Assembly (NCBI GenBank): GCA_015178975.1
Contig: WHVD01000098.1
Span: 1 to 64,000 of the forward strand
DNA length: 64,000 bases
From: Hysterangium stoloniferum
Taxonomy: Eukaryota; Basidiomycota; Agaricomycetes; Hysterangiales; Hysterangiaceae
Reading direction: 5' to 3'
Within the stretch, counting starts at the first letter, position 1. Each line of letters begins with the position of its first letter. Positions 51,048 through 62,071 of the stretch are shown piece by piece. A model generated the notes under the pieces. It searched no databases. It saw only the letters and a program-made list of their open reading frames with translations, and was not told where the DNA came from. The translations under genes and the position numbers were made by a program.

Positions 51048-53097
51048 TGTAATGTATTAGCCTTATTTTAATACTATTTTCCGAAAAAGGAGTCCAATGC
51101 TCTATCAAAATGTGCAAATACTCAATTCACTGCAAGGTAAAATAATTTAAGTATTTGATATTAATCAGTGGCAGCCTAAATAGACTTAGAACCCCTGAAG
51201 TCAAGAGTTTACTTGAATATATGCACCCAACTTCGCAAAGAAGGTTTTGAGAGCTGCTTGTGCAAGCTTGTTCTTTTTCTGTGATAACAACTACTAAAAT
51301 AAGAATAACAATTTACTGATTCCGAAGCTAGATTTAACTTCAATGCTAGCTAGTTTATATATATTTTATACTATTTGTCAAACAGTAAAAATATTTATAA
51401 ACGGGTCAAAAGATTAGATATAGAATAAAACACTATTTGGCTAATATATGCTTTATTTACACTAACCTACAAGGTCTACTGTGATATTAACTTATCAGGA
51501 TCTTAATGTAGTCTTAAGGATTCTGCAAGGATATTCTCAGTATTTGTTTATGTGAATATGCTTTACTGATTCACAATAAATGAACAAAGGAACGGGATTA
51601 TTTGCAATGTAATAAACAGTCAAATTACTCAACTAGAGGTGACTGAAGTCTTAAACTACAAATAACAATGTAGAGAAAACTAATAATCAAATACTCAATT
51701 AAGAGATGACTATAGTATAAGATTATTTATATATTATTAGTTAATAACCAACAACTCTAACTGAGGTGGAAATAATATATAAAAGATAGCCAACTATTCA
51801 GTTAAGAAGTGGCAAGGGGGAACAAAAGTCAACAACTCAGATTGAGGTGACAGGGGAACAGCAGATCAGTCAACAGCTCAGATTGAGGTGACAAGGGATC
51901 TGATTGGGCCAACAACTCTGATAGAGGTGGCAAGGGTTTCCAACAGCTCAGATAGAGGTGGAATGAGATGTCCAACTGCCCAGATTGGGGTGGAGTAGCC
52001 TGCTTGCTGCAGTGACACACACAGATGTGGTGAGATGATATGATAATATGATTTTTTGGTTTTTTTTTTTTATGATTGATTGGTTGATTTATTCAAGGCT
52101 GGAGCTGAGCTCCTTATATACATTTTAGTCTGAGACATTTAGAAGATTCTAGAAGATTTAATGATGTCATTCTGGGAGGAGTGATGTCATTTAGAATTTT
52201 CTAGAATTTTCTAGAGCATTGTGGAAGGTTCTAACTACTTCTAAGACACTATAGAATATTCTTGGCATAATGGAACATTGTAGAATTTTATAGAATATTC
52301 TACAATATTCTATCTAATATTAGTACCTATTAACTAATGTTACATTGGAAGCCACTGGAATGTTCCAGAGAGTTTCCTGTTTTTGTTGCAGTAGCATATA
52401 TGATGACATAATGCTCTCGCGCCTGTGCGCGCGCATGACACCCTTCGCGTCTTGTGACTGTCACGCGTTGTGACCGTCGCGCGCCTCTGTGACCGTCGCG
52501 CGCCTCTGTGACCGTCGCGCGCCTCTGTGACCGTCGCGCGCCTCTGTGACCGTCGCGCGCCTCTGTGACCGTCGCGCGCCTCTGTGACCGTCGCGCGCCC
52601 TTGTGACAACTGTCACCTGTTATGACGGTTGTCACTCGTTGTGACGATTTTCCCGCGCGCCGTGTAATAAACGCCAGGCCGGTTTTATATTATTATATAA
52701 TTATTATATTTACTTTTAGTTAGTTATAAATATAATATTTTATTATAATAATATAAAAATATATATATATTTCGCCTTGATAATGCGCGAGTATTTCAAA
52801 TCGCGTTTTGTCGGCGTCGGAGTTTGAAATATCATGTGAATGTCACATGATTACTCGCGCGTTGTGAATAAGCGCTGAGTCGCCGACATATTAATCAAAA
52901 AAGAATAAAAAGTAGAAATTCAATAATTTGCTCAATTTATTAGATAAAAATACAAAATAAATTGTATAAATTCACGATAAATCAAACAAATATTGTACAA
53001 TTTAATCGTCGCAATATAATTACATTTGAATATTTGTTTTCGCAATTTGTTAGGGGAAATTGTTTAAAAATTGGAAAAAACTTAGAAATACATAACA
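51048..53097 (-). mobile_element. L2 solo LTR copy 4 in Helitron copy 2
   Basis: 2050 bp, TGTAATGTATTAG to AATACATAACA, TSD ATGGC at 51043-51047 and 53098-53102. It is very close to copy 1 (15162-18475) and provides the empty site for the solo L1 LTR. The TATA-like box is on the minus strand near 52107-52120. A CpG-intact 19-bp array is at 52464-52610. Confidence 0.93.
52464..52610. repeat. 19-bp minisatellite, CpG-intact allele
   Basis: About 7 units of TGTGACCGTCGCGCGCCTC, nearly identical, each with CGTCGCGCG. Confidence 0.92.
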
Positions 53098-53431
53098 ATG
53101 GCCCTTGTAACAATATTTATGCATGTACTTCATTGACCTATTGGTAAAGGTCAACTCCACATTGATGTGGCATTCAAAGGTGAGAATCAAAATAGGTGAG
53201 TAAGGGACAACATGTCTGTTGTCATATGTAAACTTGGGAGTTTCATAAACCCTTCCATTGTTAGGGCGATGGCATGTTGGATAGCCTTCCTCATTGACAA
53301 TGGTGGCTTCACACCACTCCTTTGGATAGTTTTTACTACATTTCTTATCTACCATATAGGCAGCATTTGGATGATCAGTTCCACAGGGACCATGGGTCAT
53401 GAGTTGCCCTACTAAATTAAATAGTCTGGGC
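53098..53431 (-). pseudogene. Helitron Rep-helicase copy 2, part 1, 5' truncated
   Basis: From about 53431 downward: PRLFNLVGQLMTHGPCGTDHPNA to RSMKYMHKYCYKGH, the second half of the Rep domain with the tyrosine block. The HUH motif would be upstream and has been lost. Element B starts at the truncation point. Confidence 0.9.
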
Positions 53432-54656
53432 CAACAAAGCAAGTCATACTAATTGGGGGGTTCAATTCTACAAAACAAGTTGAGCTTGGCTTCAACTTAT
53501 GTGTTGCACCCTCACATGAATGTTAGGGTGCTCCAGTATTTCAAGAGAATGGATAGTATGAGCTCCAACTGAAGACAACACTTAGCTGATCAACTGGAGG
53601 GCCAAATTCCAAACCACTCTGGCTTTTGAAGCGACAACTTACCTAAGGAAAAGGTGCTTACCCTCAACACAAATGACATCAAGATCAAATGGTCCGATCT
53701 CCCTGAATACAATGGGAGACATTCCAAAGCTTTGGAGTACATCCTCGACATCATGAGCCTTTCAGAAATATCAGACTTGATGAGCTCCTTGTTGGGAGTT
53801 GCTCTGCCCAGACAACTCACAGGTAACACAAAAATTTGGTAGAGCACCCTAGACTGTGAGCATCACACTGAATTCAGTCAATCTCACAGATCTTTCCTTT
53901 GGGGCATCATTAAAGGCTTACTAGGGACCAGGTGGTGTGAATCTCTTGTGATCGAATGGGAAGAAATGAGGGTCAAAATCAAACAGTGTGTTTCCTCTTT
54001 TTGATCCTGGTGGAAACTGTAGAGAAACCGATACAGTTTGATCTGGTGCTGAATGTACTGCACTGGTGTTTCACAATTGTGACAGGTTTGATGAAACCTC
54101 ACCTACAGAATGGCTTTACTTGTTGCAAGGACAACCCATCAATGACATAATGGGGTTGCAAACCTATACCAATAACTTACAGGAAGCTCTCATTAATGCC
54201 TGGAATCAGACCCATCAAGAGCATTACCAGTTCCAGAAGCCTAGGGTCATGATTGCTGAACAGGAGGAGTCAGACCATGAGCTTGAAGAAGAATACTCCA
54301 GGGGAATCAACTCTACCAACCATGGTCGCATCCTTATCAGTGAAACTGAGAACAAACCTGTCATCAGGAAATCTAACTCGACACAGGGTAAGAAGCATGG
54401 CAAGTTCTTGGAAGTGACAAGAAAGCATCGTCTTAAGAAGTGCTGGATTTGCAGGAGTTTAGAGCATTTTAAGATCAAATGCCCTCATGTGGGCAAGATG
54501 TCTCATTATGTCTCCATTAATAAATGTTCTGCACAGAACCCAGTCGAGGAGGCTGAGGATCAGAGGGCTTATGAAGCAGTCTATGGATTAAGCATACAAA
54601 GACAAGTACATAACATTGATGAAGAATCGATTTTCATTTCTGTTTACCTTCCTTGA
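53432..54656 (+). pseudogene. gag: Element B Gag remnant
   Basis: Recognisable from about 53654 (LTLNTNDIKIKWSDLPEY) to 54654 (TGA). From 53785 it overlaps the Gag of element A (LLGVALPRQL). It has several stops and a frameshift at 53840-54066. The zinc knuckle CWICRSLEHFKIKC is kept (about 54440-54483). The stretch 53432-53650 is probably more Gag but too decayed to read. Confidence 0.8.
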
Positions 54657-56340
54657 TCAGAGGACAACATCATTTTAGACACAAGTTTACCTCCTTCATA
54701 TGAGAATGAAGCATCAGAAGTCTACATCTCCATATCAGACTGTGACTTTCTTGAGAAGGGAGACTGGCTGGACACTCATCATCAGAACTGGGAAGGTCTG
54801 ACTGAGATGGAAGCCCTATTGCAATCTAAGCTTCCTACCATTGAGGAAATTGTCGACAAGGAAGTATCTGCAAATCAATCCAAGAAAATAAGTCAGAACT
54901 ACATTATAGAAGACCCCTCTGGGTTAGAGGAATTGGAGGAGGAGAACTTCCCCTTCGACCCAGGACTGCTACCCACCTTAATTCCTTATGAGGATTCAGA
55001 TTCAGAAGCAGACAACCCTGTTCCAAGTGCTACTCCCAAGGTACTTAACAGTAGATGCATCAGGAGGGATGCCAATCTGGCCACAAAAAGGAAAGCAAAA
55101 GACCCAAAGTCCAATATCCTCAATCCAGTCAGCTTATGAAGGAGGATTCAACCATCATTTATTGCAAAAGGGATCCTCCCAGTGGATACTCTAGTATAGG
55201 GATCTTGGTGTTACACATCTATGGGTGCATAGGGAATTCAGAAGCCTCTAACCTTATCAAAATCAGGCTGGACACTGGGGCTAACCTTTCCCTAATTTCA
55301 GAGGATTTCTATAAGGAACTAGAAGATCACCCCAAGCTTAAATAAGGACTCAAACTGTGCCTCATTCAGCTTACTGGTAATGCTAAAGTCTTAGGATACA
55401 TCAACATCCCCATCTACCTTGAAGATGAAACTGGTATGCTCCTTAAATTTACAGCTGAAACATACATTGTCTGAGGTATGACTGTACCGATTCTTCTTGG
55501 GGAGGACTTCCATGTGAACTACAAGATCGGGACACTATGAGATCAACCATTGAGTTCCAGATTGATTCTCCCAGGAAGAGCGGGATCTATCCCAGCCAGT
55601 TCCTCTAAAGAGCCACAGCCATTAACTTTCTCGATTAGCAAGGCTCCTCTTGAAGAACCAGCTAGTAACTCACCTGAATTGACTTCCAAACTGGACAAAG
55701 GGGTGCATGCTGAAAGAGTCACATGAGCCCTACAGGATTGTACTATAGAACCAGAATCTGCTCGATTAGTACCAATCTATGTCAGAGACCTTATGGGTGA
55801 TCAATGGATAGTCGAGGGAATCATCTTGTAGAATGACGATGGAAGTATACTAGCTGCTCCCACCACCACCATCTCTAAAGAAAGAGTTGTGATACCTCTT
55901 GCTAACTCCTCTTTGACACTGCAAATTATTAGGCAGGGAGAAACTGTTGGACTAATTTACAATGCGAACAAATGGGCCCAAACACCTAAGTCTCTGATCG
56001 AAAAGGAATTAATGCAATCAATGGTAACCAAAATCACTCACCTTGTTGAGAGCCTATGAAGGATGGAAGAAGAATGCATTCTCAATCCTCGATTGTTTGA
56101 ACCGTCACTAGAACAGGAATCCATGGACGATTTTGACCCAACAGGTCCTAAAATGTCAGAGGTTGCCACTATGGAAATGTTTCATTCGGAGGACTTACAT
56201 AAGTTAGTTAACTTAGGGCCTGATATTCCTGCCAACATCTCCCTTCACTTGGGTTCAGTCTTGACTAAGAATGTCCAAGCCTTCAGAGTGGATGGATGTT
56301 TAGGACAAGTAGACATTAAGGCCAGTGTTCTGCTGAAGGA
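54657..56340 (+). pseudogene. pol: Element B protease and linker remnant
   Basis: Frames at 54807-55139 (acidic spacer) and 55055-55345 hold the protease site DTGANLSLISEDFY (DTG at 55271-55279), followed by a TAA in place of a glutamine codon. The linker contains stops such as TGA at about 55725 where A has CGA. The frame from 56063 to 56340 (DLHKLVNLGPDIPAN, VDGCLGQVD) leads into RT. Confidence 0.8.
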
Positions 56341-56494
56341 TGGCATGCAACCTATTTCAATGCCAATGTTTCAAACCTCCCCAGCCAACAGGAAAGTCAT
56401 TGATAAACAAATGGATACCTGGTTTCAACAGGGAGTTATTGAACCATTCAAGAGTCCTTGGGGAGCACCAGTCTTTGTAGTCTATCACAATGGG
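56341..56494 (+). pseudogene. pol: Element B reverse transcriptase, N-terminal part
   Basis: SMPMFQTSPANRKVID to FKSPWGAPVFVVYHNG, in frame with the upstream linker. It is cut by a solo LTR. The matching continuation (KLW in A) lies after 57147. Confidence 0.85.
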
Positions 56495-57142
56495 AGTGAG
56501 AGGTACTACGAAATATATTCCAAAATATAGTTAGGATGGACCCACACTATAGTTCTATTATTATTTCTATTTTTCTCTCTATTTTATCATATACATATAT
56601 TAGTTCAATGATCTATGTATTCATACGGTACATAGACTCTTGTGGGCACATACATACTAGACCTATGTACTCTAGTGCCTATAGTTAGAACTCAGACACT
56701 TTTTACCCTGTAACCACAACTTGCCCAGACACCCACTTAGTGTCCTGCAAGTTGTGATTGGGGTATCATCTTGACCATCACAGATGTGCTTTAACTATCA
56801 GCACAATCACCATTTTGAACTATATTAGTCAAAACCCAAACTGTTATCTTAATCTGTGCAGACTACATCTGCACTACTCTGTCTTTGCTTGACTCTCTTA
56901 TTATTTCCTAATCATTAGAGCAGTTGTCCAGAATCATACTGTAAAGTCGATTCACCTTCCAGTTGTCTTAGCTATCTATTCAATACTTGAGATAACTAAT
57001 CCTTTCAATTGTATTGAACTTAGACAATCAATACATATTTCAATCTGTATTAGACTTAGATAGTCAATACATCATTGTGTTGTACTTGAATGGTTGATAT
57101 TCTTCATATATAGAACAGTCAGAACTTCCACGACTCTTCACA
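56495..57142 (+). mobile_element. Old solo LTR, 648 bp, in element B RT
   Basis: It starts AGTGAGAGGTAC (a TG start with a changed first base) and ends GACTCTTCACA, like the gypsy LTRs at 19612 and 25579. Flanks are ATGGG (56490-56494) and ACAGG (57143-57147). They differ only where one would have been CG, so a decayed ACGGG duplication is inferred. Confidence 0.75.
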
Positions 57143-57830
57143 ACAGGAAACTGTGAGTAATAGACTATTGGAAATTGAACAGCCTCACAGTCCCTGATGA
57201 ATTCCCATTACCACATCAGTTGGAGATCATGCAAGTGCTTTCTGGATCCAACATCCTATTCTCATTTGACATGTTAGCTGGCTTCACCCAACTCAAAATG
57301 TTAGAAGAGGACAAACCAAAAACTGCCTTCAGATCCCACCAAGGACTGTGGCAATTCAGGAGAATGCCATTCAGACTCCAGAATGGACCCTCTATCTTCC
57401 AGAGGGTTATGAAAACTGTACTCACACCTACTTATGGATATTTTGCCTAGTTTATATTGATGACATCATGATCTTTTCTAAGACATGGGATGATCATCTA
57501 GAGCATTTAGATCAAGTCTTACAGGCCATAATTGCAGCAGGAATCACACTCTCTCCCAAAAAGTGCTATGTTGGATATAACTTGATTCTATTACTAGGAC
57601 ATAAAGTGTCTAGACTCGGTTTTTCAACCCACCAAGAGAAGGTTGCCACTATACTAGAACTAGGTATGCCCACCAAAATAGGAGACCTTCAACATTTTCT
57701 CAGAATGGTTTTGTACTTCTCCACATACATACCATTTTACTCCTGGATGGTGGCACCACTCTTCAACCTTCTAAAGAAAGGAATTTATTGGACTTGGGAT
57801 TCTGAACACACTAGGGCTTTCGAACATCAA
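57143..57830 (+). pseudogene. pol: Element B reverse transcriptase, main part
   Basis: IDYWKLNSLTVPDEFPLPHQ, RMPFRLQNGPS and YIDDIMIFSKTWDDH (about 57455-57500), then VSRLGFSTHQEKV and YSWMVAPLFNLLKKG. One frameshift lies at about 57400. The last motif spans exactly the place where L1 entered element A and so documents the empty site. Confidence 0.85.
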
Positions 57831-58223
57831 AGTCACACTGAGCTCCACTCAAGTGCTCAGGCACCCCATGAGCACCATGCCTTATTGACTATACATGGAT
57901 GCTTCAGACTTCACATTAGGATGTTGTCTCCAACAAGTACAGAAGATGACACTTCAGGACTTAAAGGATACCAAAATCTACACCGAAGCAAAATCAGCCT
58001 TCGATCAATCACGAGATGTACCCATTTTCATCACTGGTTATAAGACCAAGGAACCCAATTTCAACTGGACAGATTCCTGGGCTTCATATTTTGATGACAC
58101 TAGTGTCACTGTGGAGCACATCATCACCTACTGGAGCCACATGCTCAAGAAGGTTGAATGTGACTACTCTGCCACAGAACAAGAAGTGTTAGCCACTAAA
58201 GAGGGACTAGTTCACAGCCCTTT
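57831..58223 (+). pseudogene. pol: Element B RNase H N-terminal remnant
   Basis: A frameshifted start, then MDASDFTLGCCLQQ (57895) to YSATEQEVLATKEGLVH. The rest of RNase H, the zinc-binding domain and the first integrase aspartate (A 11.82-12.73 kb, about 0.9 kb) are missing and replaced by an L2 fragment. Confidence 0.82.
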
Positions 58224-58998
58224 TTGTTCCCCCTTGCCACTTCTTAATTGAATAGTTGGCTTTTATATATTATTTCCACCTCAGTTAGAGTTGTTGGTTA
58301 TCAACCAATAATATATAAATAATCTTATACTATAGTCATCTCTTAATTGAGTACTGATTATTAGTTTTCTTTACATTGTTATTTGTAGTCTAAGACTTCA
58401 GTCACCTCTAGTTGAGTAATTTGACTGTTTATTATATTGCAAATAATCCCTGTTCCATTGCTCATTTATTGTGAATCAGTAAAGCATATTCACATAAATA
58501 AATACTGAGAATATTCTTGCAGAATCTTTGAGACTACATTAAGATCCTGATAAGTTAGTATCACAGTAGACCCTGTAGGTTAGTGTAAATAAAGCATATA
58601 TTAGCCAAATAGTGTTTTATTCTATATCTAATCTTTTGACCTGTTTATAAATATTTTTACTGTTTGATAAATAGTATAAAATATATATAAACTAGCTAGA
58701 ATCGAAGTTGAATCTAGATTCTGAATCAGTGAATTGTTATTCATATTTTAAGTATATATTTTCACAGAAAAAGAACAAGCTTGCATAAGCAGCTCTCAAA
58801 ACCTTCTTTGCGAAGTAGGGTGCATATATTCAAGTAAACTCTTGACTTCAGGGGTTCTAAGTCTATTCAGGCTGCCACTGATTAATATCAAATACTTAAA
58901 TTATTTTACCTTGCAGTGAATTGAGTATTTGCACATTTTGATAGAGCACTGGACTCCTTTTTTGGAAAATAGTATTAAAATAAGGCTAATACATCACA
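58224..58998 (+). mobile_element. L2 LTR fragment (3' 775 bp)
   Basis: Homologous to 24478-25256 of L2 copy 3, ending CTAATACATCACA. The upstream 1.5 kb, with the minisatellite and TATA-like box, is absent. It lies at a deletion in element B. Confidence 0.9.
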
Positions 58999-59790
58999 CT
59001 TCTGTAGAGGGTGCTTACTCTGCCATCTTTGTCACCATGGATAAACTTATGTGTTTCTTAATCTGCAAGCCCATGACCTCAGATTTATCTGCAGAAGGAT
59101 TTGCATGAATCTTTGTGAATAAGGTAGCCACTCCCTTTGGTCTACCTTCAAGGATAATCTGTGATCAAGACAAGAGATGGACCTGCAGGTTTTGGAGAGA
59201 AGTCTGCAAAGTATATGGAAGCACCCTTGTGGTATCCTTGTCCCACTATCCTCAGACAGACAGTCAAATGGAGAATGTCAATGCTATCATTGAGCAGATG
59301 CCATACTGTGCTTCTTTGAAAGAAGAATGGTCTAAGTGGACTTAGGTAATGGCCCATACCTACAACTCAACAGTACAGAATTCAATGGGCTACGCACCAG
59401 CCTTTTTGTTGATGGGATACTTACTGAGAGGAATATCATGCTGCCTGGGAGGAAATGACCCTGTGGTTCCCAGAGAATTATCAGACAGCCCATTGGCTGA
59501 CCAATGGATCTTTAAACTGGAGAACCATCGACAGGTGGCATGAGATTCGATCACATGAGCACAAGAAACACAAGCTCGTAGCTGCAATAAGAAATGGAGA
59601 CTGGTGGAAGACATTTCAGAGGGAGATCATGTTCTAATCAATCCTCATTCTCTCAAACTTGTTGAAGCCAAAGGAGCTGGGAGGAAACTCATACAAAGAT
59701 GGATAGGGCCATTCAAGATCTTGGAAAAGATTAACCCTCAAGTCTTTCAACTCTATATTCCTTTGGAATATCAAATGCACCCAGTGATCA
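58999..59790 (+). pseudogene. pol: Element B integrase remnant
   Basis: GAYSAIFVTMDKLM, then KVATPFGLPSRIICDQDKRWTCRFWREVC (second aspartate kept) and DSQMENVNAIIEQ (glutamate kept). Further on YAPAFLLMGYLLRGIS, GDHVLINPHSLKL and RWIGPFKILEKI up to HPVIM. Stops include TAG at 59343-59345. It is cut at 59791 before the chromodomain. Confidence 0.85.
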
Positions 59791-59983
59791 TGTGATGTAT
59801 TAGCCTTATTTTAATACTATCTTCTGAAAAAGGAGTCCAATGCTCTATCAAAATGCTTAATTCACTGCAAGGTAAAATAATTTAAGTATTTGATATTAAT
59901 CAGTGGCAGCCTGAATAGACTTAGAACCCCTGATTTCAAGAGTTTACTTGAATATATGCACCCTACTTCCCAAAGAAGGTTTT
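59791..59983 (-). mobile_element. L2 LTR stub, truncated by element C
   Basis: TGTGATGTATTAGCC through CCCAAAGAAGGTTTT, the first ~193 bases of the TGTAATG end of L2. It breaks off at the start of the next LTR. Its other end and TSD are not in the window. Confidence 0.88.
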
Positions 59984-60699
59984 TGTTACGACTGTGTCGC
60001 AACCCTACCGGTCCCGAGGTTTATCGCCATTTATCAACGTTTCAAGTCACCATCTCGGAAACCATCGGCCCCGAAGCTGACATATGTTTTCGTGAAGATC
60101 AAACTCCGTTTACGCCCATGTCAAAATAACCCGTATTGTCTGGTCAAACTTTTGATACGTCCCTTTTATTATGTTGATCCGTTTCAATCTTATGTTTCAC
60201 ATATGTCTATCTATATTTGAACTATTTCCTTTTATCATAATCCCACTCTCGGTTATCATCGGCCTCCGAACTAATCATAAACTTCCCGTTCCTAGTCAAG
60301 CTTATTGTTAATGCCATTTTCCACCTTTCTCCCCATTAGTATTTTCTAGACACCTGTTACTTGTATATGAACCCGCTGTAGTTGTAGTTACTAGGCAATC
60401 AGAATATCGACTCAGAATACCCTCATACGTCCGTAACAGTCTCATACTAAGAATCCCCCCATCCGCCTTCGCGTGCGCTCGCCCACTCCCGGCCCCGACC
60501 CCTTGGCCCGACACTCGACTTGTCCTTCGGTTCCGATCGGTATCTCACCGAAAGGGGCTCTTTAGGATTAGTCTTCGCCTGCCCGAAATCTAAGGACACC
60601 CTACGGATATTTGCGAGGGCGCAGCACATAAGCTGAAGCCAAGTCCTTCCAATCGGTCCCTGTCGGCCACTGACATTAGTCAGTTTTCAGTTCTTCACA
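59984..60699 (+). repeat. Putative 5' LTR of element C
   Basis: It starts TGTTACGACTGTGTC at an L2 break and contains GCGCAGCACATAAGCTGAAG (about 60619), shared with the solo LTR at 31927-32470. The right end is uncertain. GTTCTTCACA ending at 60699 is the best TG...CA-type candidate, but no convincing tRNA primer site follows. The start is firmer than the end. Confidence 0.55.
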
Positions 60700-60737
60700 G
60701 TATATTCTGATTTCACACTCGCATTTTCCGTTTAATC

Positions 60738-62036
60738 ATGCCTCCGAGAAGAAATGCCAAGCCAAGCGGTGAAGCAGAATCTTCCACTCTCAAGTCTCCT
60801 TTCCTGTATACAGCCCGAGCTACTCAGAGAACCCCGCTACCAGAAACCTCCGAAGAATCTCGCTTTGTGGAGATTACCGGTGATGTTGAAGAAGTAACTG
60901 AAGCAACCAAACCCGAAGCAACTGAAGAGATTAACAATCAACCAGTTTCGGAATGCGAACCCGAGGATGGCGACCAACCTCAGGCTAGTGGCTCCAAGAA
61001 GTCCGCAAAAAAGAAACCGGCTCTCGACCTTGAAGAGACATGGGAATTGTTCTCAGGTACCCTAGGATCCCTTAACGAATTCCTTAGAAGCAATATCAAG
61101 GAAAAAGAACCTGGGCAAACCCGAGTTAACAAACCCGAGCCATTCACTGGCTCAAACCCGAAGAAATTGCCGACATTTCTTATGCAATGTCGATTCAACT
61201 TTCGGGACCGCCCGGCTGCATTCGCAATGGATGACCGAAAGGTAAACTTCGCACTCTCATACCTTAAGGATTCCACAGCAGCCTGGTTTGAACCCGCATT
61301 CTCTGGCCTCACCTCCGAAGACCCCGATTGGCTTCATGATTGGGATGCCTTTGTCGAGGAACTCGAAACCAACTTCAGTCCCTACGACCAGACCGGCGAT
61401 GCCGAAACCACGCTTTCTAATCTCAAAATGAAAGACACTCAGCGCATCACCGATTACATCATCCAGTTCAACAACCTCGGCACGCGTTGCGACTGGGGCG
61501 ATTCAGCCCTCCGTTACCAGTTTTACTCCAGCCTTCCGTCTCGCCTCAAAGATGAAGTTTCCAAAGGAGAGACTGGCAAGCCGAAGACCCTCCCTCTCAT
61601 GCATCTGAAAGCCCAAAATGCAGATGCCCGATACTGGGAACGACGTTTGGAAATTAGTCGCGAGAACCCTTCGGACAAAAAATCATCGGACAATAAGAAC
61701 ACCAACAAGTCTGGTAATCAAAACACCAACAACAGTGGCAACTCGACCTCCGATAAGAAGTCCGAAAACAAAGGGGCTAACAACAAGAAAGGCAAGGGAA
61801 AACAGTCGAATAAGTCTCAAGACAAAGACAAACCCGACTTAACCGGCAAACTCAGCTCCAATGGCAAGCTCCTACCACAGGAAAAGCAACGCCGAATGGA
61901 CAACAACCTTTGTTTGTTGTGCGCAGATCCTAGACACCGAGTCGCTGCATGCCCAAAAGCCACAAAAGCCCGATCGGCCAATACGGCCACGACCTCTCCA
62001 CCGGCCAAGCCGGCTGCCGAGTCGAAAAAAGATTAA
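60738..62036 (+). CDS. gag: Element C Gag
   Basis: 432 residues, intact, ATG at 60738. A variable acidic N-terminus (about 1-110) is followed by a retrotransposon Gag core: PEPFTGSNPKKLPTFLMQC, FALSYLKDSTAAWFEPAF, the WDAFVEELETNFSPYD stretch and DYIIQFNNLGTRCDW. A lysine/asparagine-rich region (SDKKSSDNKNTNKSGNQNTN and following) precedes an atypical zinc knuckle (CLLCADPRHRVAACPKA, about residues 392-408). It is typical of basidiomycete gypsy Gag. The stop TAA is at 62034-62036. No pol follows, because the A-type LTR begins 35 bases later. Codon use is CG-rich, so this is a young copy. Confidence 0.9.
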   Translation: MPPRRNAKPSGEAESSTLKSPFLYTARATQRTPLPETSEESRFVEITGDVEEVTEATKPEATEEINNQPVSECEPEDGDQPQASGSKKSAKKKPALDLEETWELFSGTLGSLNEFLRSNIKEKEPGQTRVNKPEPFTGSNPKKLPTFLMQCRFNFRDRPAAFAMDDRKVNFALSYLKDSTAAWFEPAFSGLTSEDPDWLHDWDAFVEELETNFSPYDQTGDAETTLSNLKMKDTQRITDYIIQFNNLGTRCDWGDSALRYQFYSSLPSRLKDEVSKGETGKPKTLPLMHLKAQNADARYWERRLEISRENPSDKKSSDNKNTNKSGNQNTNNSGNSTSDKKSENKGANNKKGKGKQSNKSQDKDKPDLTGKLSSNGKLLPQEKQRRMDNNLCLLCADPRHRVAACPKATKARSANTATTSPPAKPAAESKKD

Positions 62037-62071
62037 GCAACTCTCTGGATTCCATGCGGTTGGAGAGTTGC
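62037..62071 (+). other. Stem-loop directly after gag stop of element C
   Basis: GCAACTCTC (62037-62045) pairs perfectly with GAGAGTTGC (62063-62071) around a 17-base loop. The stem begins on the base after the TAA and ends on the base before the inserted LTR. It may be a recoding signal for Gag-Pol, or chance. An A6 run lies 7 bases upstream of the stem. Confidence 0.5.

Larger units (their letters stand above)
53432..59790 (+). mobile_element. Ty3/gypsy element B, old CpG-decayed relative of A
   Basis: Colinear with element A from Gag to the integrase C-terminus, but with many stops and frameshifts. CG sites of A usually read TG or CA here. It is interrupted by a solo LTR (56495-57142) and an L2 fragment (58224-58998) and ends in an L2 stub at 59791. 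No LTR of its own remains. The left end abuts Helitron copy 2 without a recognisable LTR, so it is truncated. Confidence 0.88.
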
